Positions 1-6,804 of a stretch of DNA of 43,734 bases are shown piece by piece. Position 1 is the stretch's first letter. The number at the start of each line of letters is the position of its first letter. The notes below the pieces were generated by a model, which searched no databases, was not told where the DNA came from, and saw only the letters and a program-made list of their open reading frames with translations. Origin of the DNA: Deltaproteobacteria bacterium (GTDB taxonomy: Bacteria; Desulfobacterota; Syntrophia; Syntrophales; JACQWR01); contig JACQWR010000008.1 of the NCBI GenBank assembly GCA_016209105.1, positions 1 through 43,734 on the forward strand, read 5' to 3'. A program made the position numbers and the translations under genes.

Positions 1-160
1 CACTGATTGCCGGGATAACACCCGCGACTGCTTCATAAATTGCTCCTGCAGGTCTGCTCACCATCCGCCAGAAGAGAGTGAAAAGGAGCAGAAAACTAAT
101 TACCAGCAGATATTCAATACCCTTTGTCGCAAAGATATCTATATATGTGAACCCTTCCAT
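1..160 (-). CDS. Membrane protein of the HybA/NrfD module, N-terminal part only
   Basis: The ATG at 158-160 is preceded by a strong AGGAGG ribosome site and lies 20 bases past the stop of the NrfD-like gene, so it is the next gene of that operon. The frame stays open to the window edge (53 residues visible). About residues 16-31 form one hydrophobic helix rich in Leu, Ile and Phe, preceded by a short polar N-terminus and followed by a basic stretch, so the visible part is a single membrane anchor. In related anaerobes such anchored proteins beside HybA/NrfD genes often continue into a GcvH-like lipoyl domain; that is a recollection and cannot be seen here. Function unknown; the reading frame itself is well supported. 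Confidence 0.7.
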   Translation of the reverse strand, partial: MEGFTYIDIFATKGIEYLLVISFLLLFTLFWRMVSRPAGAIYEAVAGVIPAIS

Positions 161-180
161 TGTGTTACCTCCTTATTTCA

Positions 181-1428
181 TTAATGCTTTTCTTTTGCCC
201 ATTCTGGTGGTTTTCGGAACACCGGCATCCGGTTGACAATCCATCGGAATGCCCACACCTCGGTAAATATAATAGCCAGGGTGATTACAATCTCCATCCA
301 TGAGGGGATATATCGTTCGCTCAACGGGATCCACCATTTGTACGCAATGATGGAAATATTGAGCCGATTGATGATAATTCCGATCAAGGTAAGGATGGCG
401 GCTATCCGAATCAGAAGGATGTTTCCGTACCGTGCACCCTGCAAAAACATGAAGCAGGGGATGGCGACCAGTCCAATCATCTCGGCAAGGTACCAGTAGC
501 CCATGGGAGTGTTTAAGAGAGACCAGTGCCAGCCATGAATGAATATGAGAAGTTGCGCGAAGAAATAAACAAACATTGCAACCGCGCATCCCTTGCTTAA
601 GCCTATAATTATGCCATTATAAGACGCATGATCTTCATGGTCTATCTGGTCGCTGAAGACACGGTGGCTTATGCTTCCCTCAAATATCACCATGGAAAGT
701 CCGGCAAAGATGCTGGAAACAAAGAAAAGTACGGGGATAAACTCCGTATACCATAAGGGGTGAATCTTTCCCTTTGCCATCATAAACAGTGCCCCGAGAC
801 CTGATTGATGAAGGGTGGAGAGCGCAATGCCGACTACTACGGCTCCTAAGGTGAGCGAACCAAGGAACTTCCTGATATTTTTCAGACCAAGCCACTCTGC
901 GATTGCCGGAGAGAATTCAACGAACTCGGCTATCATATAGAGCAAAAAGTGCCAGGCGATCAGGAAGAGCACGGAATTCGCGCCGAATTTATTTCCAAAG
1001 AGCGGGTTGGTGATATTCCACCAGCGACCGAGATCAAGGAAAATTGCCCCGGCATAAAACATATAGGCAAGGAGGCCGTTTAAAACGGTTGCCCTGATAA
1101 TGGAATGATATTTCTCCGATCGGAGGACATAGACCACAAAGGTAAGAACATACGCCCCCCCGGCAAAGGCAACGCCGACCATCACATCAAAACCGATCCA
1201 TATTCCCCAAGGGAAATCCTGGGAAAGATTGGTAACGGCGCCCAGGCCTTTTACAAGCCGGTATACGACGAGGAAGGCGCCAAGAAGAATTATAGGGGCG
1301 GAGATTATATTGAAGGGTGTGAAAATCTTTCCTTTTGGCTTTAATTCGCTGCGAATGAAGGCCACGATATCTTTAAATGATTTTGTTTCTCCCGTTGCTG
1401 CCACTGCTGTTGATTCCACCGTGTTCAT
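181..1428 (-). CDS. NrfD/HybB-like integral membrane subunit
   Basis: A 415-residue polytopic protein of the NrfD/HybB/DsrP type, with roughly ten hydrophobic helices spread over residues 35-400. Members sit in the cytoplasmic membrane and exchange electrons between the quinone pool and an iron-sulfur partner subunit. The first helix pair contains the family-like stretch DFPWGIWIGFDVMVGVAF. Its ATG overlaps the TGA of the HybA-like gene as ATGA, so the two are translationally coupled and probably form one complex. No catalytic hydrogenase, molybdopterin or multihaem subunit lies next to it inside the window, so electron donor and acceptor cannot be named. Family assignment is strong; HybB, DsrP or HmcC as the exact relative is open. 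Confidence 0.9.
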   Translation of the reverse strand: MNTVESTAVAATGETKSFKDIVAFIRSELKPKGKIFTPFNIISAPIILLGAFLVVYRLVKGLGAVTNLSQDFPWGIWIGFDVMVGVAFAGGAYVLTFVVYVLRSEKYHSIIRATVLNGLLAYMFYAGAIFLDLGRWWNITNPLFGNKFGANSVLFLIAWHFLLYMIAEFVEFSPAIAEWLGLKNIRKFLGSLTLGAVVVGIALSTLHQSGLGALFMMAKGKIHPLWYTEFIPVLFFVSSIFAGLSMVIFEGSISHRVFSDQIDHEDHASYNGIIIGLSKGCAVAMFVYFFAQLLIFIHGWHWSLLNTPMGYWYLAEMIGLVAIPCFMFLQGARYGNILLIRIAAILTLIGIIINRLNISIIAYKWWIPLSERYIPSWMEIVITLAIIFTEVWAFRWIVNRMPVFRKPPEWAKEKH

Positions 1429-2327
1429 CGTTTTTCTCCTCCTTCTTTGCTTCTCACTTCACCTTCCCGTTTGGTTAAGGTGCTTACTCCGACTAATAAC
1501 GCAGGCCAGAGAAGAAGAACAATGGGGACCGAATAGAGAAATCCCTTACTGTATTCTGGGTAAGCGATCGTTCCCAAATCGGTCCGAAAGCCAATTTGTT
1601 CAAACGGAACCGATGATAGATACAGATATCCGGTGCCGCCTACCTCATGTTCTCCGTAAATGTGGGAAATATATTTCCCGGAATCCCGGTATATTCGCCG
1701 ATTTGCCTCTTCAATAAGTTCCCTCCTGGTACCGAAGGTGAGGGCCTCCGCCGGACAGGCTTCCACGCAGGTAGGCTTTTCTCCTTTTTGAAGTTTCTCC
1801 CAGCAGAGGCTGCATTTCTGGATCTTGGGAACAGCGCTGCCGTATTCAAACTTTGGAATGTCGAAGGGGCAGGAAACCATACAAAACCTGCATCCCATGC
1901 AATTGTCGTCCCAGGTAACCGCTCCTTCCTTCTTCTTTTCCATTGCCTTCACCAGGCATGCCGCAACACAACCTGGCTGATTGCAGTGCATGCATTGCTT
2001 CTTTGCAAAAACTTCCCCCTTTTCTGTTTTATACCGATTGATCAATGTCCATTGTGTCTCCGATGTATCTCGCTTTTTATCCAATACCGATGCATCGCCA
2101 TTGGGCATCGGCAAATTGTGCGCATCAGCGCATGCCATTTCGCAACTCCGGCATCCGACGCATCGGGTGGTATCAACAAGAACCCCCATAAATTCTCTAT
2201 TTTCGGCAGCCGCTTTCGCACCAACTTTGCCCGGCAGCAAAAGACTGCCTGCGGCTACCCCGGCCGGCGCTGCCGCTGCCACTCCCGTTCCCAGACCCTT
2301 TAGAAATGTTCTTCTGTCAATTCCCAT
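1425..2327 (-). CDS. HybA-like Tat-exported 4Fe-4S ferredoxin subunit
   Basis: The 300-residue protein begins with a twin-arginine signal (DRRTFLKG, residues 4-11) and an Ala-rich hydrophobic segment, so it is exported folded to the periplasm. Four cysteine groups follow: CxxCxxCxxxC at residues 56-66, a CMHCNQPGC group, CMGCRFCMVSC, and CSLCWEK...CVEAC. This is the four-cubane pattern of HybA/DsrO/PhsB subunits. A hydrophobic helix near residues 270-290 would tether it to the membrane, as in HybA. A GTG two codons upstream (2331-2333) is an alternative start. I chose the ATG because it sits directly before the Tat motif and has an AGGAG ten bases upstream. It should pass electrons to or from the coupled NrfD-like subunit. 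The physiological partner is not visible. Confidence 0.9.
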   Translation of the reverse strand: MGIDRRTFLKGLGTGVAAAAPAGVAAGSLLLPGKVGAKAAAENREFMGVLVDTTRCVGCRSCEMACADAHNLPMPNGDASVLDKKRDTSETQWTLINRYKTEKGEVFAKKQCMHCNQPGCVAACLVKAMEKKKEGAVTWDDNCMGCRFCMVSCPFDIPKFEYGSAVPKIQKCSLCWEKLQKGEKPTCVEACPAEALTFGTRRELIEEANRRIYRDSGKYISHIYGEHEVGGTGYLYLSSVPFEQIGFRTDLGTIAYPEYSKGFLYSVPIVLLLWPALLVGVSTLTKREGEVRSKEGGEKR

Positions 2328-2333
2328 GAGCAC

Positions 2334-2426
2334 CTATCTCCTCTTCTTCCCTCCTTGTTTCTCTTCGCCAATCGAATTGTTGCCCTCGTTCATCGCAACC
2401 CAGATCGAGGCTAACCCACCGAACAT
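2334..2426 (-). CDS. Possible 30-residue ORF ahead of hybA-like gene
   Basis: An ATG-initiated frame of 30 codons runs from 2426 to a TAG at 2334-2336 that touches the alternative GTG start of the hybA-like gene. The peptide begins MFGGLASIWVAMNEGNN and ends in a Lys/Arg-rich tail. The upstream frame is closed by a TGA two codons before the ATG, and the ribosome site is weak. It occupies most of an otherwise empty gap between two co-oriented genes. It could be a real small protein, a coupling leader, or chance. Confidence 0.3.
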   Translation of the reverse strand: MFGGLASIWVAMNEGNNSIGEEKQGGKKRR

Positions 2427-2504
2427 GATTTGTCACCGCAACTTCCCGTTATAATCTTCCTTGGTGAAATCGGAAACATTGCGGGTAGGCCGGATAACGG
2501 CCGC

Positions 2505-2711
2505 TCACTTTTTCCCCTCTTTATCAATGGAATCACCACCATCGGCCATGGTGAGTCCCAGTTGAGGATCAAGGGCGATAGTCCGCTCGCCAGCACGCTC
2601 TTTGCGGGTATGCAGGAAAAAATAAACGCCGCCGGTCACTGTTCCTATAATCCAGAACAGGGGCATCATTAACCCTAACATCGTGATGACAATTAATATT
2701 GTGAGTTCCAT
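2505..2711 (-). CDS. Small single-helix membrane protein
   Basis: A 68-residue protein starting MELTILIVITM, with one long hydrophobic helix (about residues 3-33) and a basic then acidic hydrophilic tail. Two ATGs lie six bases apart (2715-2717 and 2709-2711). The AGGAGG is only three bases from the first but nine from the second, so the second start is preferred. It is the first gene of the HybA/NrfD group on the minus strand and may be an accessory or assembly subunit of that complex, but it matches no family I recognise. The intact frame, good ribosome site and operon position support it as real. Confidence 0.65.
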   Translation of the reverse strand: MELTILIVITMLGLMMPLFWIIGTVTGGVYFFLHTRKERAGERTIALDPQLGLTMADGGDSIDKEGKK

Positions 2712-2755
2712 AACCATTTCCTCCTTTCTTGTTTTTTTTCTTTACTTATTAGTAA

Positions 2756-2771
2756 TCCAATAACTATGCCA
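2756..2771 (-). promoter_or_regulatory. Weak sigma-54-like promoter candidate for HybA/NrfD operon
   Basis: On the minus strand the bases read TGGCATAGTTATTGGA, about 45 bases upstream of the first small gene. The GG at -24 and a second GG at the correct ten-base spacing fit sigma-54, but the -12 element should be GC and is GG here. No enhancer-binding protein is encoded nearby. Treat it as a candidate only. Confidence 0.22.
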
Positions 2772-3038
2772 AACAAGCAAAATCTGGATAGTTTTTGGAC
2801 AGTACGTATAAATATTGCATAAAAACAATAAGTTATATGTGAGTGTGAAAGGCTCTGCGAATTTGTTGGAAATTGATTGTCATGCGAAAAGTGTTATAAA
2901 AATTTACATTCACTTATTAAAAATTTTTAGCGTTCGTTTAAACCTATAAAAATCAGCTGATTAAGGGGATATTAAGTGTTAAAAATATGAACAGTCGTTT
3001 ACTTAAGTTACGTAGGCTGGTTTCTTCCGAAGCAAATT

Positions 3039-3110
3039 GCGAAGAATCTTCGATCTTTAGGGAATCACTCCGTTATATGTTCGCTCGCTTACCCCGCGGC
3101 AAGCCGCGGG
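3039..3110. repeat. Structured intergenic repeat, copy 1
   Basis: This copy contains CGAAGAATCTTCG (3040-3052, a short palindrome), then TTCGCTCGCT (3080-3089), then a perfect 8-bp inverted repeat CCCGCGGC-AA-GCCGCGGG (3093-3110). Copy 2 at 6137-6235 matches the first 26 bases at 22 positions and has TTCGCTCGCT at almost the same offset (41 versus 42 bases). It lies just beyond the comM stop. It may act as a terminator-like or REP-like element; there is no T-tract to make it a canonical terminator. Confidence 0.6.
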
Positions 3111-3156
3111 AATGCACTTGCTGCCGAATACAAAAAAAGTCTTCACATGACCCCTA

Positions 3157-4686
3157 TTAAATCAGGCATCGATCAAGATTTCGGTACTGGATAGCTTCTG
3201 CCACGTGTGAGGGAAGGATGTTTTCGGTATCTTCGAGGTCTGCGATCGTCCGCGCCACCTTGAGAATCCTGGTATAGGCGCGAGCGCTCAAGCCTAATCG
3301 TTCTATGGCCATTTCCACCAGACTCTGAGAGTCCCTGTCGAGGATGCAGACTGTTCGCACCTGTTTGTCCGTCATGCGGGCGTTGAAGAGCGTTTCCTGG
3401 TTCTGAAATCGTTTTCTTTGCCGTTCCCGCGCCCATCCGATCCTTGTCCTGATGCTCTGTGATGATTCAGCCTCGTCTTTTCCGGTAAGCTCCCGGTATC
3501 TGACAGAGGGCACCTCGATGTGGATATCAATTCTGTCCAGCAGCGGGCCGGAAATCTTGGCCTGGTAACTGCGTATCTGCGGGGGCGTACACCTGCAGGT
3601 CCGGTGGCTGTCGCCGTAGTATCCGCAGGGGCAGGGATTCATCGCCGCCACGAGCATGAATTTTGACGGATAGACGGTGGTGATGGAAGACCGGGTGATC
3701 GTCACCTTCCCATCCTCAAGGGGTTGCCTCAGAGCCTCCAGGGCATTTTTCTTAAATTCCGGCAGTTCATCCAGAAAAAGCACGCCGTGGTGGGCGAGAC
3801 TGATTTCCCCGGGCCTGGGGGTGTGACCGCCCCCAACGAGTCCGGCGTCGGATATGGTGTGGTGCGGGGAACGAAAGGGCCTGGTCACCAAAATAACCTC
3901 TTTCTTGTCCAGAAGCCCCGCCACAGAGAATATCTTCGTTGTTTCGATCGCTTCAGCGAAAGAAAGTTCTGGTAAAATCGTGATGAGACGCTGGGCCAGC
4001 ATGGTCTTGCCGGCGCCGGGAGGGCCGACCATAATGATATTGTGTCCCCCCCCCGCTGCCACTTCCAGCGCCCGCTTCGCCTGCTTCTGACCGCGTATTT
4101 CACTGAAATCAAAGGGATGTCGGAGGCTCATTCTGAATAGGGCATCAATGTCGGCTTTAACGGGCGATATGTTCATCCTCCCGTTGAAAAATTCCACAAC
4201 ATCGGAGAGCGTTGCTACGGGGATTACATCAATGGCCTCCACCATTGCGGCCTCGGCGGCGTTTTCCGCCGGTACGATGATGCCTTTTATTCCCGCTTCC
4301 TTTGCTCGGGATGCCGCTGAAAGCACGCCCTGCACCGCCTTGACACTGCCGTCCAGGGAAAGTTCTCCGACAATCAGGTAATTCTCAAATACATCGGGCT
4401 TGATGAGCTCCTGGGCAGCAAGAATACCGACGGCGATAGGCAGATCGAAACCCGTACCCTCTTTTTTTATGTCGGCAGGGGCGAGATTTACCGTGACGTG
4501 GTGACGGGGGAAGGCATAGCCGGAATTTTTTATGGCGGCCCTGATACGATCCCTGCTCTCCCGGATGGCGGAATCGGGGAGACCGACGGTGGAGAACTGG
4601 GGGAGACCGGAAGATATATCAACTTCCACATGGACGGTATGGGAATCAATACCGATGACGGCACTGCTCATGATCTTAACAATCAT
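3157..4686 (-). CDS. comM: ComM/YifB-family AAA+ ATPase (Mg-chelatase-like)
   Basis: A 509-residue protein, the usual length for ComM/YifB. The N-terminal Lon-protease-like fold domain (about 1-170) is followed by an AAA+ core with Walker A GPPGAGKTM and Walker B LFLDELPEF. The hallmark MNPCPCGYYGD insertion and a C-terminal Mg-chelatase-like helical domain come next. ComM is a hexameric helicase that drives branch migration during natural transformation in Vibrio; in non-competent species its role is less clear. An ATG at 4690-4692 and further upstream starts exist. I chose 4684-4686 because a GGGGG lies six bases before it and the protein then begins as the family usually does (MIVKIMSSAVIGID). 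The gene is probably co-transcribed with the cupin gene upstream. Confidence 0.93.
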   Translation of the reverse strand: MIVKIMSSAVIGIDSHTVHVEVDISSGLPQFSTVGLPDSAIRESRDRIRAAIKNSGYAFPRHHVTVNLAPADIKKEGTGFDLPIAVGILAAQELIKPDVFENYLIVGELSLDGSVKAVQGVLSAASRAKEAGIKGIIVPAENAAEAAMVEAIDVIPVATLSDVVEFFNGRMNISPVKADIDALFRMSLRHPFDFSEIRGQKQAKRALEVAAGGGHNIIMVGPPGAGKTMLAQRLITILPELSFAEAIETTKIFSVAGLLDKKEVILVTRPFRSPHHTISDAGLVGGGHTPRPGEISLAHHGVLFLDELPEFKKNALEALRQPLEDGKVTITRSSITTVYPSKFMLVAAMNPCPCGYYGDSHRTCRCTPPQIRSYQAKISGPLLDRIDIHIEVPSVRYRELTGKDEAESSQSIRTRIGWARERQRKRFQNQETLFNARMTDKQVRTVCILDRDSQSLVEMAIERLGLSARAYTRILKVARTIADLEDTENILPSHVAEAIQYRNLDRCLI

Positions 4687-4809
4687 CGTCATCCCCCTAT
4701 GGCCGTCGAAGAGGGTGGGTATAACCCGAAACAAACTGGATGTTGCGAACGTTACGCGAGAAACATTTTCCTGGCAAGATATTTCTTGTTTGCCGGTGTC
4801 ACGGAAGGG

Positions 4810-5151
4810 TCATATCCGTCCGTAGTCGTCCTCATAGCGTTCGATGTCGTCTTCACCAAAATACTCCCCGGTCTGAACCTCAATAAAAGTCAGATTCTCG
4901 GTTCCGGGGTTCATGATCCGGTGCAGGGCTCCGCACAGAATATCAAGGGGTTGACCTGTTGTCAGGCGCAGTTCTTCCCCGTTGAGCGTCGCGACGCCTT
5001 CACCGCGGATAATGTACCAGTGTTCGGCCCTGCGTTTATGCCGTTGCAGACTCAGACGTTTCCCCGGATATACGGTGATCCTCTTTACCTTGTGATCTGA
5101 TTCATCGGAAAGGACTTCGTAGTAACCCCAGGGACGATGATCTGTCTCCAT
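4810..5151 (-). CDS. Cupin protein, mannose-6-phosphate isomerase type II-like
   Basis: A 113-residue single-domain cupin. It opens with the RPWGYYEVL motif typical of the C-terminal isomerase domain of ManC/AlgA and contains the metal-site motif around QRHKRRAEHWYIIRGEG. A second cupin motif centres on GALHRIMNPG. Stand-alone versions are annotated as phosphomannose isomerase or dTDP-hexose-like cupins; in ManC this domain interconverts fructose-6-phosphate and mannose-6-phosphate. No GDP-mannose pyrophosphorylase domain is attached, so the reaction is inferred from the family. An AGGAGG lies some distance upstream of the ATG. The gene is divergent from the metalloprotease gene starting at 5363 and upstream of comM by 123 bases. 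Confidence 0.82.
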   Translation of the reverse strand: METDHRPWGYYEVLSDESDHKVKRITVYPGKRLSLQRHKRRAEHWYIIRGEGVATLNGEELRLTTGQPLDILCGALHRIMNPGTENLTFIEVQTGEYFGEDDIERYEDDYGRI

Positions 5152-5362
5152 CTTGAAGATCTAACCTCCTCATGGTATGGTTCCTGCCATCTCAGTGGTG
5201 CTGCAGGGACGCTCTGCGGGATTCAGGGAATAGATTGCAATCCACTTTTCCCAGTAGCATATCCCGCCTGCGGTGACAACGGTTTCTTTCTTGAAGGGAA
5301 ACGGGAGAAATGGTGCGGGAGACGTATCTTCACGCTTACCGGAAATACAGAGTGTGGATGCA

Positions 5363-6094
5363 ATGAAAATGGGTAAGAAAACATCATCATGCCGTACTGA
5401 TGCCTGCGGCGGCAGTGAGACCTATGTTCTGGTGAGAAGCAAAAAAAGGAAACGGACAATCTCACTGCAGTTGAAAAAGGATGGATATGCCGTGATCCAT
5501 GCGCCCTGGAGGACCTCCCGGGGCGAAATAGAGGATTTTTTCAAAAGCAAAAAAACCTGGCTGGAGGAGAAACGCGGGGAAGTGGAAAAACGCAACCGGG
5601 AGAGCGTTCCCCGGTCCTTTGTTGCCGGTGAGGATTTTCTTTTTCTGGGAATGCCCCGTCGCCTGGAGATTGAGGACGGGGGAAACGGCTTAGCCCCCTT
5701 GACGTTCTCCGGCGGTTGTTTTCTCCTGAAAAGAACGGATGTCTCACGGGCAAGAGAGCTTTTTACCGCCTGGTACCGGAGAAGGGCTGAAGAGTACATT
5801 GCCCAACGGCTTGGCGACTTTGGCAGGCGCCTCTCTCTTCAGCCACGGGGAATGAAGTTAAGCGATGCACGGTCTCGCTGGGGTAGCTGCACGCATGATA
5901 ACCGTCTCCTGTTCAGTTGGAGGCTGATCATGGCTCCGCCCTCCGTTATTGATTATGTGGTAGTTCATGAACTTACCCATATGCGTGAGAAAAGCCACTC
6001 GCGCCGCTTCTGGGGACTTCTTGCGGGGACCATCCCGGGGTATGAAAAAGAAAAAGAATGGCTGCATGAAAACGGTCACCTGCTGAGTTTTTAA
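5363..6094 (+). CDS. YgjP/DUF45-family zinc metalloprotease
   Basis: The C-terminal half carries the gluzincin signature HELTHMREKSHSRRFW, an HExxH followed by a third metal ligand, which defines YgjP-like (DUF45) metallopeptidases. The preceding RSRWGSCTHDNRLLFSWRL block is also a family hallmark. The N-terminal part has the usual KKRKRTISLQLKKDG strand pattern. The frame is open 90 bases further upstream, but the extra 30 residues look non-native, so I took the ATG at 5363 (243 residues, close to family length). An ATG at 5369 is equally possible; neither has a strong ribosome site. These proteins are cytosolic and their substrates are not settled. Confidence 0.85.
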   Translation: MKMGKKTSSCRTDACGGSETYVLVRSKKRKRTISLQLKKDGYAVIHAPWRTSRGEIEDFFKSKKTWLEEKRGEVEKRNRESVPRSFVAGEDFLFLGMPRRLEIEDGGNGLAPLTFSGGCFLLKRTDVSRARELFTAWYRRRAEEYIAQRLGDFGRRLSLQPRGMKLSDARSRWGSCTHDNRLLFSWRLIMAPPSVIDYVVVHELTHMREKSHSRRFWGLLAGTIPGYEKEKEWLHENGHLLSF

Positions 6095-6136
6095 TCGCGC
6101 AGGGGCCAATGAATTGAAGTTTCCCTTGGGCAAGCT

Positions 6137-6235
6137 GCGGAGAATCTTCGATTCTTAAGGAACAATACCGCTTAAGCATTCGCTCGCTGCTGAATTCATC
6201 AGCGAACGCATTTACCGCGGCTTGCCGCCTCCCCA
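6137..6235. repeat. Structured intergenic repeat, copy 2
   Basis: Second copy of the element at 3039-3110. The first 26 bases differ at four positions, and TTCGCTCGCT recurs at 6179-6188. It ends with a palindromic GCTGAATTCATCAGC segment and a GCGGCTTGCCGC hairpin in place of the longer hairpin of copy 1. It fills the gap between the metalloprotease stop and the fur promoter. Confidence 0.55.
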
Positions 6236-6250
6236 TTTCCGAAAAATAGC

Positions 6251-6278
6251 TTGACAGGCAACTCTGTTAATGTATATT
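6251..6278 (+). promoter_or_regulatory. Sigma-70 promoter of the fur-feo locus
   Basis: A perfect TTGACA (-35) at 6251-6256 is followed after 16 bases by TATATT (-10) at 6273-6278. The GTG start of fur is 30 bases downstream. A Fur-box-like palindrome covers the -10 element and the likely start site, so iron-loaded Fur would block transcription. Confidence 0.8.
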
Positions 6279-6291
6279 GATAATCAATATC
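6273..6291 (+). promoter_or_regulatory. Fur box overlapping the fur promoter
   Basis: Nineteen bases matching the consensus GATAATGATAATCATTATC at 16 positions by hand alignment. It sits on the -10 element of the fur promoter, which predicts autoregulation of fur and iron repression of anything read through from it. Confidence 0.75.
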
Positions 6292-6307
6292 AATTAGGGG
6301 CACTGTC

Positions 6308-6739
6308 GTGAAACAGGCAAAAAAAAATATTTTCCACGACTATATCGTCCGGGAAGGGCTGAAAACCACGCAGCAGCGTGAAATTATCCTCGAGTTTTTC
6401 CTGTCCTCGGCCAAGCATATGAGCATCGAGGAACTTTACCGGGAACTGAGGGCGAAGCATCCGAACATCGGATACGCGACGGTTTGCCGTACCCTGAAAT
6501 TGTTTGCCGGGTCCGGCATTGCCCGCGAGATCCACATTGGCGATGGACAGACCCGCTACGAGCACATTGCGGACGGCGAACACCACGATCATCTGGTCTG
6601 TACGCGCTGCGGGAAGATTGCCGAGTTTGAAAACAAAACGATAGAAAAACTCCAGGCGGCAGTGGCCGACAGTTACGGCTTTCTGATCGAGAGCCATAAA
6701 CTGGAGCTGTACGGTCTCTGCGCGAAGTGTCGCCGGTAA
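6308..6739 (+). CDS. fur: Ferric uptake regulator (Fur family)
   Basis: A 143-residue Fur-family repressor starting at GTG 6308 with AGGGGC upstream. The N-terminal winged helix (about 1-85) includes TTQQREIILEFF and the recognition-helix region IGYATVCRTLKLF. The dimerisation domain has the metal-site cluster EHHDHLVCTRCGKIAEF and a C-terminal CAKC pair, so two CxxC structural zinc motifs are present as in classical Fur. With Fe(II) bound it would repress its own promoter and feoB through the two Fur-like boxes. Zur, Mur or Nur are family alternatives; the adjacent feo genes and boxes favour Fur. The gap to feoB is only 65 bases. Confidence 0.9.
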   Translation: MKQAKKNIFHDYIVREGLKTTQQREIILEFFLSSAKHMSIEELYRELRAKHPNIGYATVCRTLKLFAGSGIAREIHIGDGQTRYEHIADGEHHDHLVCTRCGKIAEFENKTIEKLQAAVADSYGFLIESHKLELYGLCAKCRR

Positions 6740-6757
6740 TTTTTTTGTCGCGATATT

Positions 6758-6776
6758 GAAAGTGATACTCATTAAC
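6758..6776 (+). promoter_or_regulatory. Fur box upstream of feoB
   Basis: A second 19-base site matching the Fur consensus at 15 positions lies 28 bases before the preferred feoB start. It suggests separate Fur control of feoB in addition to the promoter ahead of fur. A clear -35/-10 pair was not identified here. Confidence 0.65.
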
Positions 6777-6804
6777 AATAAGAAGGGTGGAAGGTAACAT
6801 CCAG

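Larger units (their letters stand above)
2712..3156. other. 445-bp AT-rich intergenic region before the HybA/NrfD operon
   Basis: No convincing coding frame. The stretch 2712-3000 is very AT-rich and should hold the promoter of the minus-strand HybA/NrfD operon. The end nearest comM (3039-3110) contains a structured element that recurs at 6137-6235 (separate entry). Confidence 0.7.
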
